Shown: positions 46,838-55,384, numbered from the stretch's first letter. The stretch is DNA of 64,000 nt from an alpha proteobacterium U9-1i (GCA_000974665.1 BBSY01000003.1:744001-808000), one strand, 5' to 3'. Program-made: numbers and translations. Notes: generated by a model from the letters alone, not told the origin.

Positions 46838-48265
46838 ATGAACGCGCCCGCCAAATCCTCAAGTTCAGACGTCGAGATCGTGACGTTCGGCTGCAGGCTC
46901 AATGCCTATGAGAGCGAAGCGATGCGCGCGCTCGCCGGCGAAGCGTCGCTCTCAAACGCTTTGATCTTCAACACCTGCGCCGTCACCAACGAAGCGGTGC
47001 GCCAAGCCCGCCAAGCCATCCGTCGCGCGCGCCGCGAACGGCCGGACGCTGAAATCATCGTCACCGGCTGCGCCGCGCAGATCGACCCTCACAGCTTCGC
47101 GGCGATGCCGGAAGTAAGTCGCGTCATCGGCAATTCCGAAAAGATGACAGCTTCCGGCCTCGCGCGCAGCGAAGAACGCGTGCGTGTCGCCGACATCATG
47201 GCCGTGCGCGAAACCGCGCCGCATCTGATCGATGGCTATGCAGAACGCACCCGCGCGCATGTGCAAGTGCAGAACGGTTGCGACCATCGCTGCACGTTTT
47301 GCATCATCCCCTACGGACGCGGAAATTCGCGTTCGGCGGCGGCCGGCGATGTGGTCGCGCAAGTGCGCCGCCTCGTGGACAACGGCTATCAGGAGATAGT
47401 TCTCACCGGCGTCGATCTCACCTCCTGGGGCGCCGATCTTCCGGGGCAACCCGCGCTCGGCAATCTCGTCGCGCGCATTTTGAAGCTCGTGCCGGACCTC
47501 AAGACGCTTCGCCTCTCCTCCATCGACGCGGTGGAGATGGATGCAGCTTTGTTCGATCTTGTGACCACCGAGAAACGCGTCGCGCCGTATTTGCATCTCT
47601 CGCTGCAGCACGGCGACGATCTCATCCTGAAGCGCATGAAGCGCCGCCACGCGCGCGCGCAAGCGATTGAGTTGTGCCAACGTGTGAAATCCGCCCGCCC
47701 AGAGATCGCCCTTGGCGCCGATCTCATCGCCGGCTTCCCCACCGAAACCGACGCGCACTTCGCGAACACATTGGCGCTGATCGAGGAATGCGATCTCGCC
47801 TTCGTGCATGCTTTCCCGTTCAGTCCGCGCGAAGGCACGCCCGCCGCGCGCATGCCACAACTTGATCGCGCTTTGATCAAGCACCGCGCCGCGCGCCTGC
47901 GCGAAGCGGGCGGTGCGGCGCTACAGAAGCACCTCGCCCGCTGGGTCGGCCGCGAGGCTGACGCGCTGGTGGAGAAGGATGGCTTCGCGCGTCTGCCGGA
48001 TTTTACGGGCGTGCTCTTCTCCCCCTCCTCTCAAAAGGAGGGGGCCGGGGGGTGGGGTGAACCTCCGAAGCCTGAAAGTCTTGGCGCGACGCACGCAACG
48101 GCAAACGCTGGCGCTTCACCCCACCCCCTACCCCCTCCCCCACCGGTTTGCTCCGCAACCCGGCCATCAGAGAATCCCGATCGCAGCGCGATCGGGAGGG
48201 GGAGTGGGATCAAACTTCGCTTCACCGCGCATGACGGCGCGCATCTGATTGGCGTGGCCGCATGA
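46838..48265 (+). CDS. mtaB: tRNA t6A37 methylthiotransferase MtaB with in-frame repeat insertion
   Basis: A 475-residue radical-SAM enzyme converting t6A37 to ms2t6A in tRNAs reading ANN codons. The N-terminal MTTase domain has three cluster cysteines in TFGCRLNAYE, FNTCAVTNE and VTGCAAQ. The radical-SAM motif is CDHRCTFC, followed by IIPYGRGNSRS. The C-terminal TRAM domain starts near residue 370 but is interrupted: residues about 395-456 (SPSSQKEG to GRGSG) are encoded by a 186-base palindromic repeat, after which the domain resumes with IKLRFTAHDGAHLIGVAA. Typical MtaB is about 410-430 residues. The stop overlaps ftsY (ATGA). Confidence 0.93.
   Translation: MNAPAKSSSSDVEIVTFGCRLNAYESEAMRALAGEASLSNALIFNTCAVTNEAVRQARQAIRRARRERPDAEIIVTGCAAQIDPHSFAAMPEVSRVIGNSEKMTASGLARSEERVRVADIMAVRETAPHLIDGYAERTRAHVQVQNGCDHRCTFCIIPYGRGNSRSAAAGDVVAQVRRLVDNGYQEIVLTGVDLTSWGADLPGQPALGNLVARILKLVPDLKTLRLSSIDAVEMDAALFDLVTTEKRVAPYLHLSLQHGDDLILKRMKRRHARAQAIELCQRVKSARPEIALGADLIAGFPTETDAHFANTLALIEECDLAFVHAFPFSPREGTPAARMPQLDRALIKHRAARLREAGGAALQKHLARWVGREADALVEKDGFARLPDFTGVLFSPSSQKEGAGGWGEPPKPESLGATHATANAGASPHPLPPPPPVCSATRPSENPDRSAIGRGSGIKLRFTAHDGAHLIGVAA
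48019..48204. repeat. palindromic repeat element inserted in frame in mtaB
   Basis: A 186-base (62-codon) block bounded by inverted CTCCCCCTCC (48019-48028) and GGAGGGGGAG (48195-48204). It contains further inverted pairs: CCCCCTCCT / AGGAGGGGG (48021-48029 / 48036-48044), GGGGGTGGGGTGA / TCACCCCACCCCC (48048-48060 / 48116-48128) and TCCCGATCG / CGATCGGGA (48175-48183 / 48189-48197). Base composition differs sharply from the gene around it. The pattern matches the style of small palindromic repeats of alphaproteobacterial intergenic regions. I find no other copy in this window. Confidence 0.85.
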
Positions 48266-49233
48266 TTTGGGGATTGTTCGGCAAGAAGGACAAAGAGGCC
48301 GCGGCGAAGGAGGAGAAATCCGGCGTCGCGCGGCTGTTCGAGGGCTTAGCGAAATCCTCGTCCAAGCTGGCAGACGGCGTCGGCGCCATCTTCACCAAGC
48401 AGAAGCTCGACCGCGCCGCCATCGACGCGCTCGAAGAAGCGCTCATCGCCTCCGACATGGGCCCCGCCGCCGCGCAGCGCATCGCCGCAGCACTTGAGAA
48501 AGAGCGCTTCGACAAAGAACTCGGCGTCGATGAAGCACGCAAATTCCTCGCCGGTGAAATCGCCGACATCCTGCGCCCGCGCGAAGCCGCGCTCGACCTC
48601 AACAGCGGGCCGAAGCCGCGCGTCGTGCTGGTGATCGGCGTCAATGGTTCCGGCAAAACCACGACCATCGGTAAGCTGGCGAAGCTGCTCACCGACAGCG
48701 GCGCAAAAGTCGTCATCGGCGCCGCCGACACCTTCCGCGCCGCTGCCATCGAACAATTGCAGACCTGGGCGCAACGCGCAGGCGCTGAGTTCATCGCGTC
48801 CAAGCAAGGCGCCGACGCCGCCGGCATCGCCTTCGAGGCAGTGAAGCGCGCGAAGGAAACGAACGCCGACGTCGCCTTGATCGACACGGCCGGGCGCCTG
48901 CAAAACAAGACCGAGCTGATGGCCGAGCTCGCCAAGATTATCCGCGTCATGCGCAAGATCGACGAGGACGCCCCGCACGAGACGTTGCTGGTGCTTGACG
49001 CCACCGTCGGCCAGAACGCCCTCAGCCAAACCGAGAGCTTCCGCGCCGTCGCCGATATCACCGGGCTGGTGATGACGAAACTCGACGGCACCGCCAAAGG
49101 CGGCGTGCTGATCGCGCTGGCCGAACGCCACGCGATCCCGATCCATTTCGTCGGCGTCGGTGAAAAAGCGGAAGACCTCCAGCCGTTCAATGCCGATGTG
49201 TTTGCGCGCGCGCTGGTCGGCGCTGGCGACTAA
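48262..49233 (+). CDS. ftsY: signal recognition particle receptor FtsY
   Basis: A 323-residue SRP receptor GTPase that docks the SRP-ribosome complex at the inner membrane. A short charged N-terminus (GLFGKKDKEAAAKEEKSG) replaces the long acidic A-domain of E. coli. The NG domain has GVNGSGKTTTIGKLA, DTFRAAAIEQL, DTAGRLQNK and TKLDGTAKGG. Its ATG overlaps the mtaB stop, so it is translationally coupled to mtaB; the partner gene ffh lies 5 kb upstream. The stop overlaps that of the convergent cyclophilin-like gene by four bases. Confidence 0.97.
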   Translation: MIWGLFGKKDKEAAAKEEKSGVARLFEGLAKSSSKLADGVGAIFTKQKLDRAAIDALEEALIASDMGPAAAQRIAAALEKERFDKELGVDEARKFLAGEIADILRPREAALDLNSGPKPRVVLVIGVNGSGKTTTIGKLAKLLTDSGAKVVIGAADTFRAAAIEQLQTWAQRAGAEFIASKQGADAAGIAFEAVKRAKETNADVALIDTAGRLQNKTELMAELAKIIRVMRKIDEDAPHETLLVLDATVGQNALSQTESFRAVADITGLVMTKLDGTAKGGVLIALAERHAIPIHFVGVGEKAEDLQPFNADVFARALVGAGD

Positions 49234-50141
49234 CGGGTCACCGCGCGCACAGGCGCGGCGATGTTGCAGATATTCAGCCGGCCTGTCGGCGCATTGGCGA
49301 AGAAGCTTTCGCGGCGGGTGCGGCGCGAGTCCACGACGCGCGCCCATGTCGCGCTGTCGGTGCGCAGCGTTTCGAGATTTGTGCGCTCCGCCGCCGGCAC
49401 GTCAGACGCAACACGAATCGAGCGGATCAGCGTGCGCTCAGCGGCGGTGGCGTAAAAGCCTAGCGCTTCCGTGCCGCGTTGCGTCGATGACAAAAGCTCC
49501 ATCCCCTGCACAACGCGCCCCACCAGCGTGATGTTGCGATCGAGATGGCGCGGCGCCTGGCCGTTGACGACATAAAGTTGGCCGGCGTTGCCGGAATTCA
49601 GGCCATCGCCGCGCGCCGAACCAACGATGCCGTAGCAATGCGTCATCCACGTTTCTTGGCGATTGCGCGCGGCGGGGAAGCCGTCGGAGAAGCCAACTTC
49701 GTCGGCGTAAGTATCGGGATCGGCGAAGGGCGTGAACGGAAGCGAAGCGCGCGGACGCGCGATCTCGCCCGCCACCGACTCCAACCCAGCCCCGAGCGGC
49801 TTTGGATCCTCGTCCGGCCGCCCCCATTGCACGACGTAATTGTCCTGCGAGCGCAAAATGCCGCCGCCGTCATAATAATTCGCCCGGGCCAAGGCGCGAA
49901 TGTTGGCCACATGGTTCGGCGCGAAGCTGGGCGCAAGTTCGATGATCACCCGCCCGCGCGGCAGCTCCATGTAAATCGTGTTGTTCGGATCGATCGCCCG
50001 CCAGTCTGATGCTGGCGATTGCGCCAGAATGTCAGCCAGCGCCGGCGGAGGCGTCGTCGTATCGGTTTGCGCCGCCTGCTCAGTCGCCGGGCTCGCACAC
50101 GCCACCGCTAAAAAAGCCAACGCCGTCCACATGAAGCGCAT
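49230..50141 (-). CDS. secreted cyclophilin-like lipoprotein with altered active site
   Basis: A 303-residue exported protein with lipobox ([11 protein letters not shown]). It is a paralogue of the secreted cyclophilin at 12511-13425: the same order of blocks, the same C-terminal extension ([20 protein letters not shown] against AADLPESERAPIYVLRTDG) and a single late cysteine. The usual FHRVxxxFMxQGGD motif has become [14 protein letters not shown], and NSANSQFFI is [10 protein letters not shown], so arginine and glutamine remain but other active-site positions differ. It may be a weakly active isomerase or a chaperone. Confidence 0.82.
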   Translation of the reverse strand: MRFMWTALAFLAVACASPATEQAAQTDTTTPPPALADILAQSPASDWRAIDPNNTIYMELPRGRVIIELAPSFAPNHVANIRALARANYYDGGGILRSQDNYVVQWGRPDEDPKPLGAGLESVAGEIARPRASLPFTPFADPDTYADEVGFSDGFPAARNRQETWMTHCYGIVGSARGDGLNSGNAGQLYVVNGQAPRHLDRNITLVGRVVQGMELLSSTQRGTEALGFYATAAERTLIRSIRVASDVPAAERTNLETLRTDSATWARVVDSRRTRRESFFANAPTGRLNICNIAAPVRAVTR

Positions 50142-50245
50142 GACACCCCTCCCAAATCTGTCGCTTGCGATCTGACCCAGCGCGGCGCGGCTTGTCCATG
50201 CCGTTTCGACTGGTCTAGCGGGGCGGCCCTGGCGTATCAGGGGCC

Positions 50246-50869
50246 ATGACCGAGACGCCCGCTTCGCCGCCAGCCAAATCCGTTCGCAGCGGCACTAACC
50301 AATTGCTGATCGACCTCGGCCCGATCGCCGTTTTCGTCATTGCCTACAACGTGCTGAACCGCATTCCGTCCATGGCGGAGGAAGCGGTCTACATCTCGAC
50401 CGGCATTTTCATCGTCGCGACGATCGCGACGATCATCTATTGCCGCATCACGCGCGGCAGCGTGCCACCCGTTCTGATTGTAACGGGCGTGCTGGTGACG
50501 GCGTTTGGCGGCCTCACGCTCGCGCTGCATGACCAGCGCTTCATTCAGATGAAGCCGACATTCGTCTATGGGTTTTATGCGGCTGCGATCTTCGGTTCGA
50601 TGCTGTTCAAACTCAACATCTGGAAGCTGCTGTTCGGCCACGCCTTCACGCTGCCCGATCGGATTTGGAACGTCCTCGCGTTGCGCTGGGGCGCGTTCTT
50701 CGTATTCATGGCGATCCTCAACGAGGTAATCCGGCGCACCCAAGATTTCGATTTCTGGCTGAGCTCACGTCTATGGCTTGTGTTCCCGCTGGTGATCGCC
50801 TTCGCGATCGCAAATACGCCGCTTGTGTTGAAACACCAGCCGCCGGAAACAAATGACACTGTAAAGTAA
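50246..50869 (+). CDS. yciB: YciB/IspZ-family inner membrane septation protein
   Basis: A 207-residue membrane protein with about five to six helices. The N-terminal NQLLIDLGPIAVFVIAYNV, ALHDQRFIQMKPTFVYGFYAA and RIWNVLALRWGAFFVFMAILNEV segments are characteristic of YciB (also called IspA/IspZ), linked to cell-envelope elongation and septation. A 20-residue polar N-terminus precedes the first helix. In alphaproteobacteria it often follows ftsY, and here one convergent gene lies between them. Confidence 0.93.
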   Translation: MTETPASPPAKSVRSGTNQLLIDLGPIAVFVIAYNVLNRIPSMAEEAVYISTGIFIVATIATIIYCRITRGSVPPVLIVTGVLVTAFGGLTLALHDQRFIQMKPTFVYGFYAAAIFGSMLFKLNIWKLLFGHAFTLPDRIWNVLALRWGAFFVFMAILNEVIRRTQDFDFWLSSRLWLVFPLVIAFAIANTPLVLKHQPPETNDTVK

Positions 50870-50881
50870 CTGTGCGCGAGC

Positions 50882-50895
50882 TGCTCTCGAGAGCA
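50882..50895. promoter_or_regulatory. 14-base palindrome, candidate MarR-family operator
   Basis: TGCTCTCGAGAGCA is a perfect palindrome in the gap between yciB and the marR-type gene. A matching half-site, GTGCTCTCG, recurs at 50941-50949. MarR-family proteins bind palindromes of this size in their own promoters, so autoregulation is plausible. Confidence 0.45.
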
Positions 50896-51010
50896 CTCCG
50901 TCTCAAATTCGCCCACGTGGGGAACCACGTTTCGATCATGGTGCTCTCGCGATTGAACCGTCATGAACGCGCGCTAAAACCGCGTGCGGTGTGTGGGGCA
51001 AGCAATCAAT

Positions 51011-51568
51011 ATGGCGCGACGTATGTCGGACCAAGCTGAGGCCGACGCATTCCGCTTGGCGCGGTCTACGAGCCATTTGCTGCATCGGGCGCAGCAACTT
51101 GCCTCGGATCGCTTCAGCTTTCTTGTTGGCGATGACGGCGTCACGTTACGGCAGTTCGCTGTGCTTGCAGCCATTCACGAGCATCCTGGCTTAAGCCAAA
51201 CCGATCTCGTGCGCGCCACCGGCATCGATCGCTCGACCCTCGCCGATATGGTGACCCGCATGGAGAAGCGCGGGCTTATCACCCGCACAGCTTCCCCGTC
51301 GGATGGGCGCGCCCATGCTGTGGATTTAGCTGCCGCGGGCCAGCAAATGCTCTCGAGCGCCACCAAACACGCGCGCGCCGCCGACGCGGCCATCCTAGAC
51401 TCGCTTCCGAAGAACAAGCGTCGCGCCTTCCAATCCACGCTCGCTCTGCTGGCCGAGCTCGCCGACAAAGGCGAACGCGCGACGCGCAAGGAAGACAAAA
51501 AGGCCGACAAAAAGCGCCAGCAAGCCGAACCGAAGCCCGAGAAGACAAAAGGAAAAGAGCGCGCCTAA
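51011..51568 (+). CDS. MarR-family transcriptional regulator
   Basis: A 185-residue winged-helix regulator. The DNA-binding region reads LRQFAVLAAIHEHPGLSQTDLVRATGIDRSTLADMV, followed by the wing KRGLITRTASPSDGRAHAVDL, where the DxR pattern is the MarR signature. The C-terminus is a lysine-rich tail of about 30 residues (RKEDKKADKKRQQAEPKPEK), beyond the usual dimerisation helices. Start ATG at 51011; a second ATG at 51023 and an upstream GTG at 50984 are alternatives. The ligand is unknown. The stop overlaps convergent ccmG. Confidence 0.9.
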   Translation: MARRMSDQAEADAFRLARSTSHLLHRAQQLASDRFSFLVGDDGVTLRQFAVLAAIHEHPGLSQTDLVRATGIDRSTLADMVTRMEKRGLITRTASPSDGRAHAVDLAAAGQQMLSSATKHARAADAAILDSLPKNKRRAFQSTLALLAELADKGERATRKEDKKADKKRQQAEPKPEKTKGKERA

Positions 51569-52089
51569 GGCCGCGCTAGCGCCGGCAAGATCACGCGCTC
51601 AACGTCGTCCTGCGTTAGCGGCCCGCGGTGCACGGCGCGGATAGCGCCATCGGGGCCAATCACGAAGGTCTCCGGCACGCCCGCCATGCCAAGCTCCAAC
51701 CCGAAACGTCCCTCCGGATCGAGGGCCGTCGCCGCGAACGGATTGCCGAGGTCGGTCAGAAACCCCTGCGCGTCGTCCGCCTCGTCCTTGTAAGCCACGC
51801 CGACGATGGTCACTCCGCTCTCGGCCAGTTGCGAAAGCACCGGATGCTCGGCACGACACGGCGTACACCAAGAGGCGAAAAGATTGATCACGTGCGCACG
51901 CCCGGCGAAATCGGCGCTCGTCACCGGCGCGCCGCCGCCAAGACGTTGAAGTTCATAAGCCGGCTGCGGGCGCCCAATGCGCCCCTCGGAAACGGTCTGG
52001 CGCTCACCGCCGCGCAGCAGCACGAACGCGCTCAGCACCACGATTAGCCCCAACACCGCGAGCGGCAGCCATTGGCCCCACCGGCTCAT
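51565..52089 (-). CDS. ccmG: cytochrome c biogenesis thiol:disulfide interchange protein
   Basis: A 174-residue membrane-anchored periplasmic thioredoxin (DsbE/CcmG) that reduces apocytochrome c before haem attachment. One N-terminal helix (LPLAVLGLIVVLSAFVLL), then the redox motif WCTPC (Cys75, Cys78) and cis-proline loop GVPETFVIG. The ATG at 52089 overlaps the ccmD stop; a longer in-frame start is unlikely. Last gene of leftward ccmABCDG. The ccmE, ccmF and ccmH genes are not in the window. Confidence 0.95.
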   Translation of the reverse strand: MSRWGQWLPLAVLGLIVVLSAFVLLRGGERQTVSEGRIGRPQPAYELQRLGGGAPVTSADFAGRAHVINLFASWCTPCRAEHPVLSQLAESGVTIVGVAYKDEADDAQGFLTDLGNPFAATALDPEGRFGLELGMAGVPETFVIGPDGAIRAVHRGPLTQDDVERVILPALARP

Positions 52090-52226
52090 GGCTTGCGCTC
52101 CAACTCTCTGGCGCGCTTGGCCCAATGTAGACCGCGCAAAACCACCGCGATGGTCAAAACGGCCAGAAAGCTCAGCGCGACCGCGTAAGCTCCGTTCACA
52201 TAAGCCGACACATCAGAATCGATCAT
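52086..52226 (-). CDS. ccmD: haem exporter protein CcmD (46 residues)
   Basis: A 46-residue single-span protein: MIDSDVSAYVNGAYAVAL begins it, a hydrophobic helix follows (FLAVLTIAVVLRG), then a basic cytoplasmic end (WAKRARELERKP). This matches CcmD, which helps release holo-CcmE from the CcmABC complex. It has ATGA overlaps on both sides: its ATG with the ccmC stop (52223-52226) and its TGA with the ccmG ATG (52086-52089). Confidence 0.93.
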   Translation of the reverse strand: MIDSDVSAYVNGAYAVALSFLAVLTIAVVLRGLHWAKRARELERKP

Positions 52227-52939
52227 TGCGCGCTCCGCAGACGTTGCGCTTCCACGCGGCGACGATTAATCGCCGCGCGCATGGACACTAGCAGCAAGGC
52301 CGCGAACAGGGCCGCGTATGCGCCGAACATCGTCATCAGCGGCCCCACCATCGAGGGATCAACCGACATCGACGAACCTTGAAAGATCGAGCGCTGATGC
52401 AACGTCGACCACCAATCTACGGAGAACTTTATGATCGGCAGGTTGATCAAACCAACCAGGCACAGGATCGCCGCGAAGCGCCCGGCTTTCTCCTCGTCGT
52501 CTACCGCCGTCCAAAGCGCGATGTAGCCGAGATAGATCAAGAACAGCACCAGCATGGACGTGAGCCGTCCATCCCACTCCCACCAGGTGCCCCACGTCGG
52601 CGCGCCCCAGATGGAGCCGGTGATCAGGCATATAGCCGCGAACGTCGCGCCAATCGGCGCCGCCGCGCGCGCCGCGACGTCCGCCAAAGCGTGGCGCCAA
52701 ACCAGGCTCACAAAGCTAGCGCCGCCCATCGTCGCGTAGGCGATCAACGACATCCACGCAGCCGGCACATGCACGTACATGATCCGCACCGTCTCGCCCT
52801 GCTGATAATCCGCTGGCGAAAACTGAAACGCCCACGGCAGGCCGACCACGAACAGCACAGCCGCGAGCGCGCCGAAAATCGGCGTCGCCCACGCGGAAAA
52901 CGCCATGAAGCGCGCTGGGTTGGCGAAGGTTGAGATCAT
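52223..52939 (-). CDS. ccmC: haem ABC transporter permease CcmC
   Basis: A 238-residue integral membrane protein with six helices. The tryptophan-rich signature WGAPTWGTWWEWDGRLTS binds haem, with conserved histidines in YVHVPAAW and WWSTLHQ on either side. CcmC loads haem onto CcmE. It starts 24 bases after ccmB and overlaps ccmD by four bases. Confidence 0.96.
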   Translation of the reverse strand: MISTFANPARFMAFSAWATPIFGALAAVLFVVGLPWAFQFSPADYQQGETVRIMYVHVPAAWMSLIAYATMGGASFVSLVWRHALADVAARAAAPIGATFAAICLITGSIWGAPTWGTWWEWDGRLTSMLVLFLIYLGYIALWTAVDDEEKAGRFAAILCLVGLINLPIIKFSVDWWSTLHQRSIFQGSSMSVDPSMVGPLMTMFGAYAALFAALLLVSMRAAINRRRVEAQRLRSAQ

Positions 52940-52963
52940 GGCTCCACGCTACCCGACACCTGC

Positions 52964-53617
52964 CTATTCCGCGTGCAGACGCAACGCCGCAGCCGCCGCG
53001 ATTGGCCCGATTGCGATGGATGCGGCGGCACAGCCCGCCAAAATCAGAAATGGCCCGCCAAACCCGGCGCCAGCCGCGACTGCGGCGCCAAAGATGATAG
53101 GCGGCGCAAAGAACGGCAGCACGATAAGAGCGATCAAAACGCCGGCGCGCTTTACGCCCGCCGCGATGGCCGCGCCCACTAACCCCATGCCGATGAACGC
53201 CGCGCTGCCGAGCGCCACACTCGCCACGATCGCTGGGATCAAATGCAGCGGTGCTTGCAGCGCGATGGCTGCCGGCGCGCTGGCCAAAGCAAGCGGCAAC
53301 CCCACCGCCACCCAAAGCGCCGCGCCCTTCACCAGAACGATCATCTCAAGCGAAGCCGGCGAGAGCAGCATCTGCTCCAACGATCCATCCTCGATATCGG
53401 CCTGAAACAGCCGCTCCAGCATCGCCAAAATCGCCAGCGCCGCCGCGATCCACACAAGCGGCGGACCAGCCGCCGCAAGCAGTGCGCGTTCGGCGCCCAT
53501 GGCCAACGGCACGAGCGTCGTCGCGCCGAAGAAATAGCCGACCGGCGCCAGCGCCCCGCCACCGGCGCTCCATGCGAGCGCGAGATCGCGTTTGAATGTC
53601 GCGGACAAAGCGCTCAT
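52964..53617 (-). CDS. ccmB: haem exporter permease CcmB
   Basis: A 217-residue membrane protein with six predicted helices. ERLFQADIEDGSLEQMLLSP is the conserved cytoplasmic loop of the CcmB family, and ALWVAVGLPLALASAP follows. With CcmA it forms the ABC module that drives release of holo-CcmE. Its ATG overlaps the ccmA stop (53614-53617). Confidence 0.95.
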   Translation of the reverse strand: MSALSATFKRDLALAWSAGGGALAPVGYFFGATTLVPLAMGAERALLAAAGPPLVWIAAALAILAMLERLFQADIEDGSLEQMLLSPASLEMIVLVKGAALWVAVGLPLALASAPAAIALQAPLHLIPAIVASVALGSAAFIGMGLVGAAIAAGVKRAGVLIALIVLPFFAPPIIFGAAVAAGAGFGGPFLILAGCAAASIAIGPIAAAAALRLHAE

Positions 53618-54231
53618 GCGCCGACCTCGACGCGCGCACTCGGCGTCGGCACAAGCGGCTCATGCACCGCCGCCAACACAACGCCACCCTGCGCCCGGTG
53701 CGCCTCGATCAAATCCGAAAGCAGCGCACGCCCCGCCGCGTCGAGCGCCGCCGCTGGTTCGTCGAGCAGCCACACCGGCCGCCGCGCCAGCAGCAAGCGC
53801 GACAACGCCAAGCGCCGCGCCTGCCCTTGGCTCAACACACGCGCCGGCAAATCTGCTGCGCGCGCCAGACCAACGCGCTCCAACGCCGCGCGCTCATCGC
53901 CCGCGCCGCCCAACAATCCCGCCCAATAACGCAAATGTGCGCGCACGCTGATTGAGGGCTTCAAGCCGTTTTGGTGCGCCACGAAGTGCTGCGCCAAAGC
54001 GGACTCGCTTGCGCCGTCGAGCACGATGCGCCCCGCGTGCGGACGCAAAAAACCGGCGATCGCCCGTAAAAGACTGGTTTTTCCCGCGCCATTCGGCCCG
54101 ACGATCTCCACCAACGCGCTTGGCGCGGCCTCAAAGCTCAGCCCGTCAAACAGCACGCGTCCGCCGCGCGCGATGGCAAGCGCCTCGACCCGCACCCGTG
54201 GCGTTTCTTGGAAAGGTCCGTCGGCGCTCAT
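53614..54231 (-). CDS. ccmA: haem exporter ATP-binding protein CcmA
   Basis: A 205-residue ABC ATPase. Walker A is GPNGAGKTSLLRAIAG, the signature is LSQGQARRLALSRL, and Walker B leads into LLDEPAAALD. Length is normal for CcmA. It is the first gene of the leftward ccmABCDG set; the 74 bases before it are shared with the divergent DUF4349 lipoprotein gene. Confidence 0.96.
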   Translation of the reverse strand: MSADGPFQETPRVRVEALAIARGGRVLFDGLSFEAAPSALVEIVGPNGAGKTSLLRAIAGFLRPHAGRIVLDGASESALAQHFVAHQNGLKPSISVRAHLRYWAGLLGGAGDERAALERVGLARAADLPARVLSQGQARRLALSRLLLARRPVWLLDEPAAALDAAGRALLSDLIEAHRAQGGVVLAAVHEPLVPTPSARVEVGA

Positions 54232-54305
54232 AATCCCGCCCCGGTTCTAAGAAGGGTTGCGCCATCCGCCAAGGCGACGTTCTGTTTGCGGGCGGTAGGG
54301 AGGGA

Positions 54306-55331
54306 ATGATGCGACGGATTTTTGCCGGCCTGGCTTTGGCCGCTTTGCTGGTCGCCTGCGGCCAAGCCGATCAGGTTGAAAACGCGGGCGGTCCGATGGG
54401 CGGCGCGGATGGTTACGCCAGCGTGACCCGTGAGGAAGCCGCGCAGGAGGCCCCAGCGCCAATGGCGCCTCCCCCGCCTCCGCCGGCCCCCACGACAGCG
54501 CCGGCCGACGCTGACGTAAGTCGCGGCGGCGAAACCGGGTCCAGCGTCACGCCGACGCCCGATCAGCCCCGCGGCGGAACGAACTCCCCAATTCTGTTCC
54601 TTGCCTATTCCTACCAAATCGGTCTTGAGCTTCCGGCTGGCGTGCTTGCCGACACCGTCGCCCGCCACGTCGCCAACTGCCAGGCCGCGGGCCCACGGCT
54701 CTGCCAACTCGTCGGCTCCAACGTCAGCGGCGACCCCGAAAGCAGCATGAACGGCTACGTTTCGCTTCGGGCCGAGCCCAATTGGCTGCGTACCTTCCGC
54801 AACGGCCTCGAGGCCGAGGCCGACGCCGCCGGCGGCAAGATCCTGCAAGAAGCCACCAACAGCGAAGACCTTACCCGCGCTATCGTCGATACCGAAGCGC
54901 GTCTGCGTGCGCAAACCGCGCTGCGTGATCGCTTGCAGCGCCTGCTTGAAAGCCGTCCTGGGCGTTTGTCCGACCTGCTTGAAGTCGAACGCGAACTGGC
55001 GCGGGTTCAGGGCGAGATTGACGCGGTGCAATCGGCGCTCGCTGTGATGCGCACGCGCGTTTCAATGTCCGAGCTCACCTTGAGCTACCAATCCACATCG
55101 CGCCCGCTGCGCAGCGACACGTTCCGGCCGCTGGGTGAGGCATTCGCCAACTTCCTCGGCATCGTCGTCGCCGGCTTTGCCGCGATCGTCACCATCATCG
55201 CCGGTCTCATCCCACTTGCAGTCGTTGTGGTTCCGATTGTTTGGCTGGTGCTGCGCTGGCGCCGACGCCGCGGGGGGCGCTTCTTCAACCGCGATCCGAA
55301 ACCGGCGGAGCCGGCGACACCGCCTCAATAG
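54306..55331 (+). CDS. DUF4349-domain lipoprotein with C-terminal membrane anchor
   Basis: A 341-residue envelope protein. Lipobox LAALLVACGQ at the N-terminus; a proline-rich linker (PPPPPPAPTTAPADAD); then the DUF4349 region with Tyr/Leu strands (GYVSLRAEPNWLRTFRNGLE), a coiled coil (TEARLRAQTALRDRLQRLLESR, LLEVERELARVQGEID), strand SMSELTLSYQ, and a membrane helix near the end (GIVVAGFAAIVTIIAGLIPLAVVVVPIVWLVLRW). Function unknown. The combination of lipid and helix anchors is typical of the family. A terminator follows. Confidence 0.85.
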   Translation: MMRRIFAGLALAALLVACGQADQVENAGGPMGGADGYASVTREEAAQEAPAPMAPPPPPPAPTTAPADADVSRGGETGSSVTPTPDQPRGGTNSPILFLAYSYQIGLELPAGVLADTVARHVANCQAAGPRLCQLVGSNVSGDPESSMNGYVSLRAEPNWLRTFRNGLEAEADAAGGKILQEATNSEDLTRAIVDTEARLRAQTALRDRLQRLLESRPGRLSDLLEVERELARVQGEIDAVQSALAVMRTRVSMSELTLSYQSTSRPLRSDTFRPLGEAFANFLGIVVAGFAAIVTIIAGLIPLAVVVVPIVWLVLRWRRRRGGRFFNRDPKPAEPATPPQ

Positions 55332-55342
55332 ACGCCAAAATC

Positions 55343-55384
55343 GCGGCTTGTTGCGAAACCATCGCAACAAGCCGCTTTCTCTTT
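55343..55384 (+). terminator. intrinsic terminator after the DUF4349 gene
   Basis: A perfect 14-base inverted repeat GCGGCTTGTTGCGA / TCGCAACAAGCCGC with a five-base loop, followed by TTTCTCTTT, 11 bases after the stop. Confidence 0.92.
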
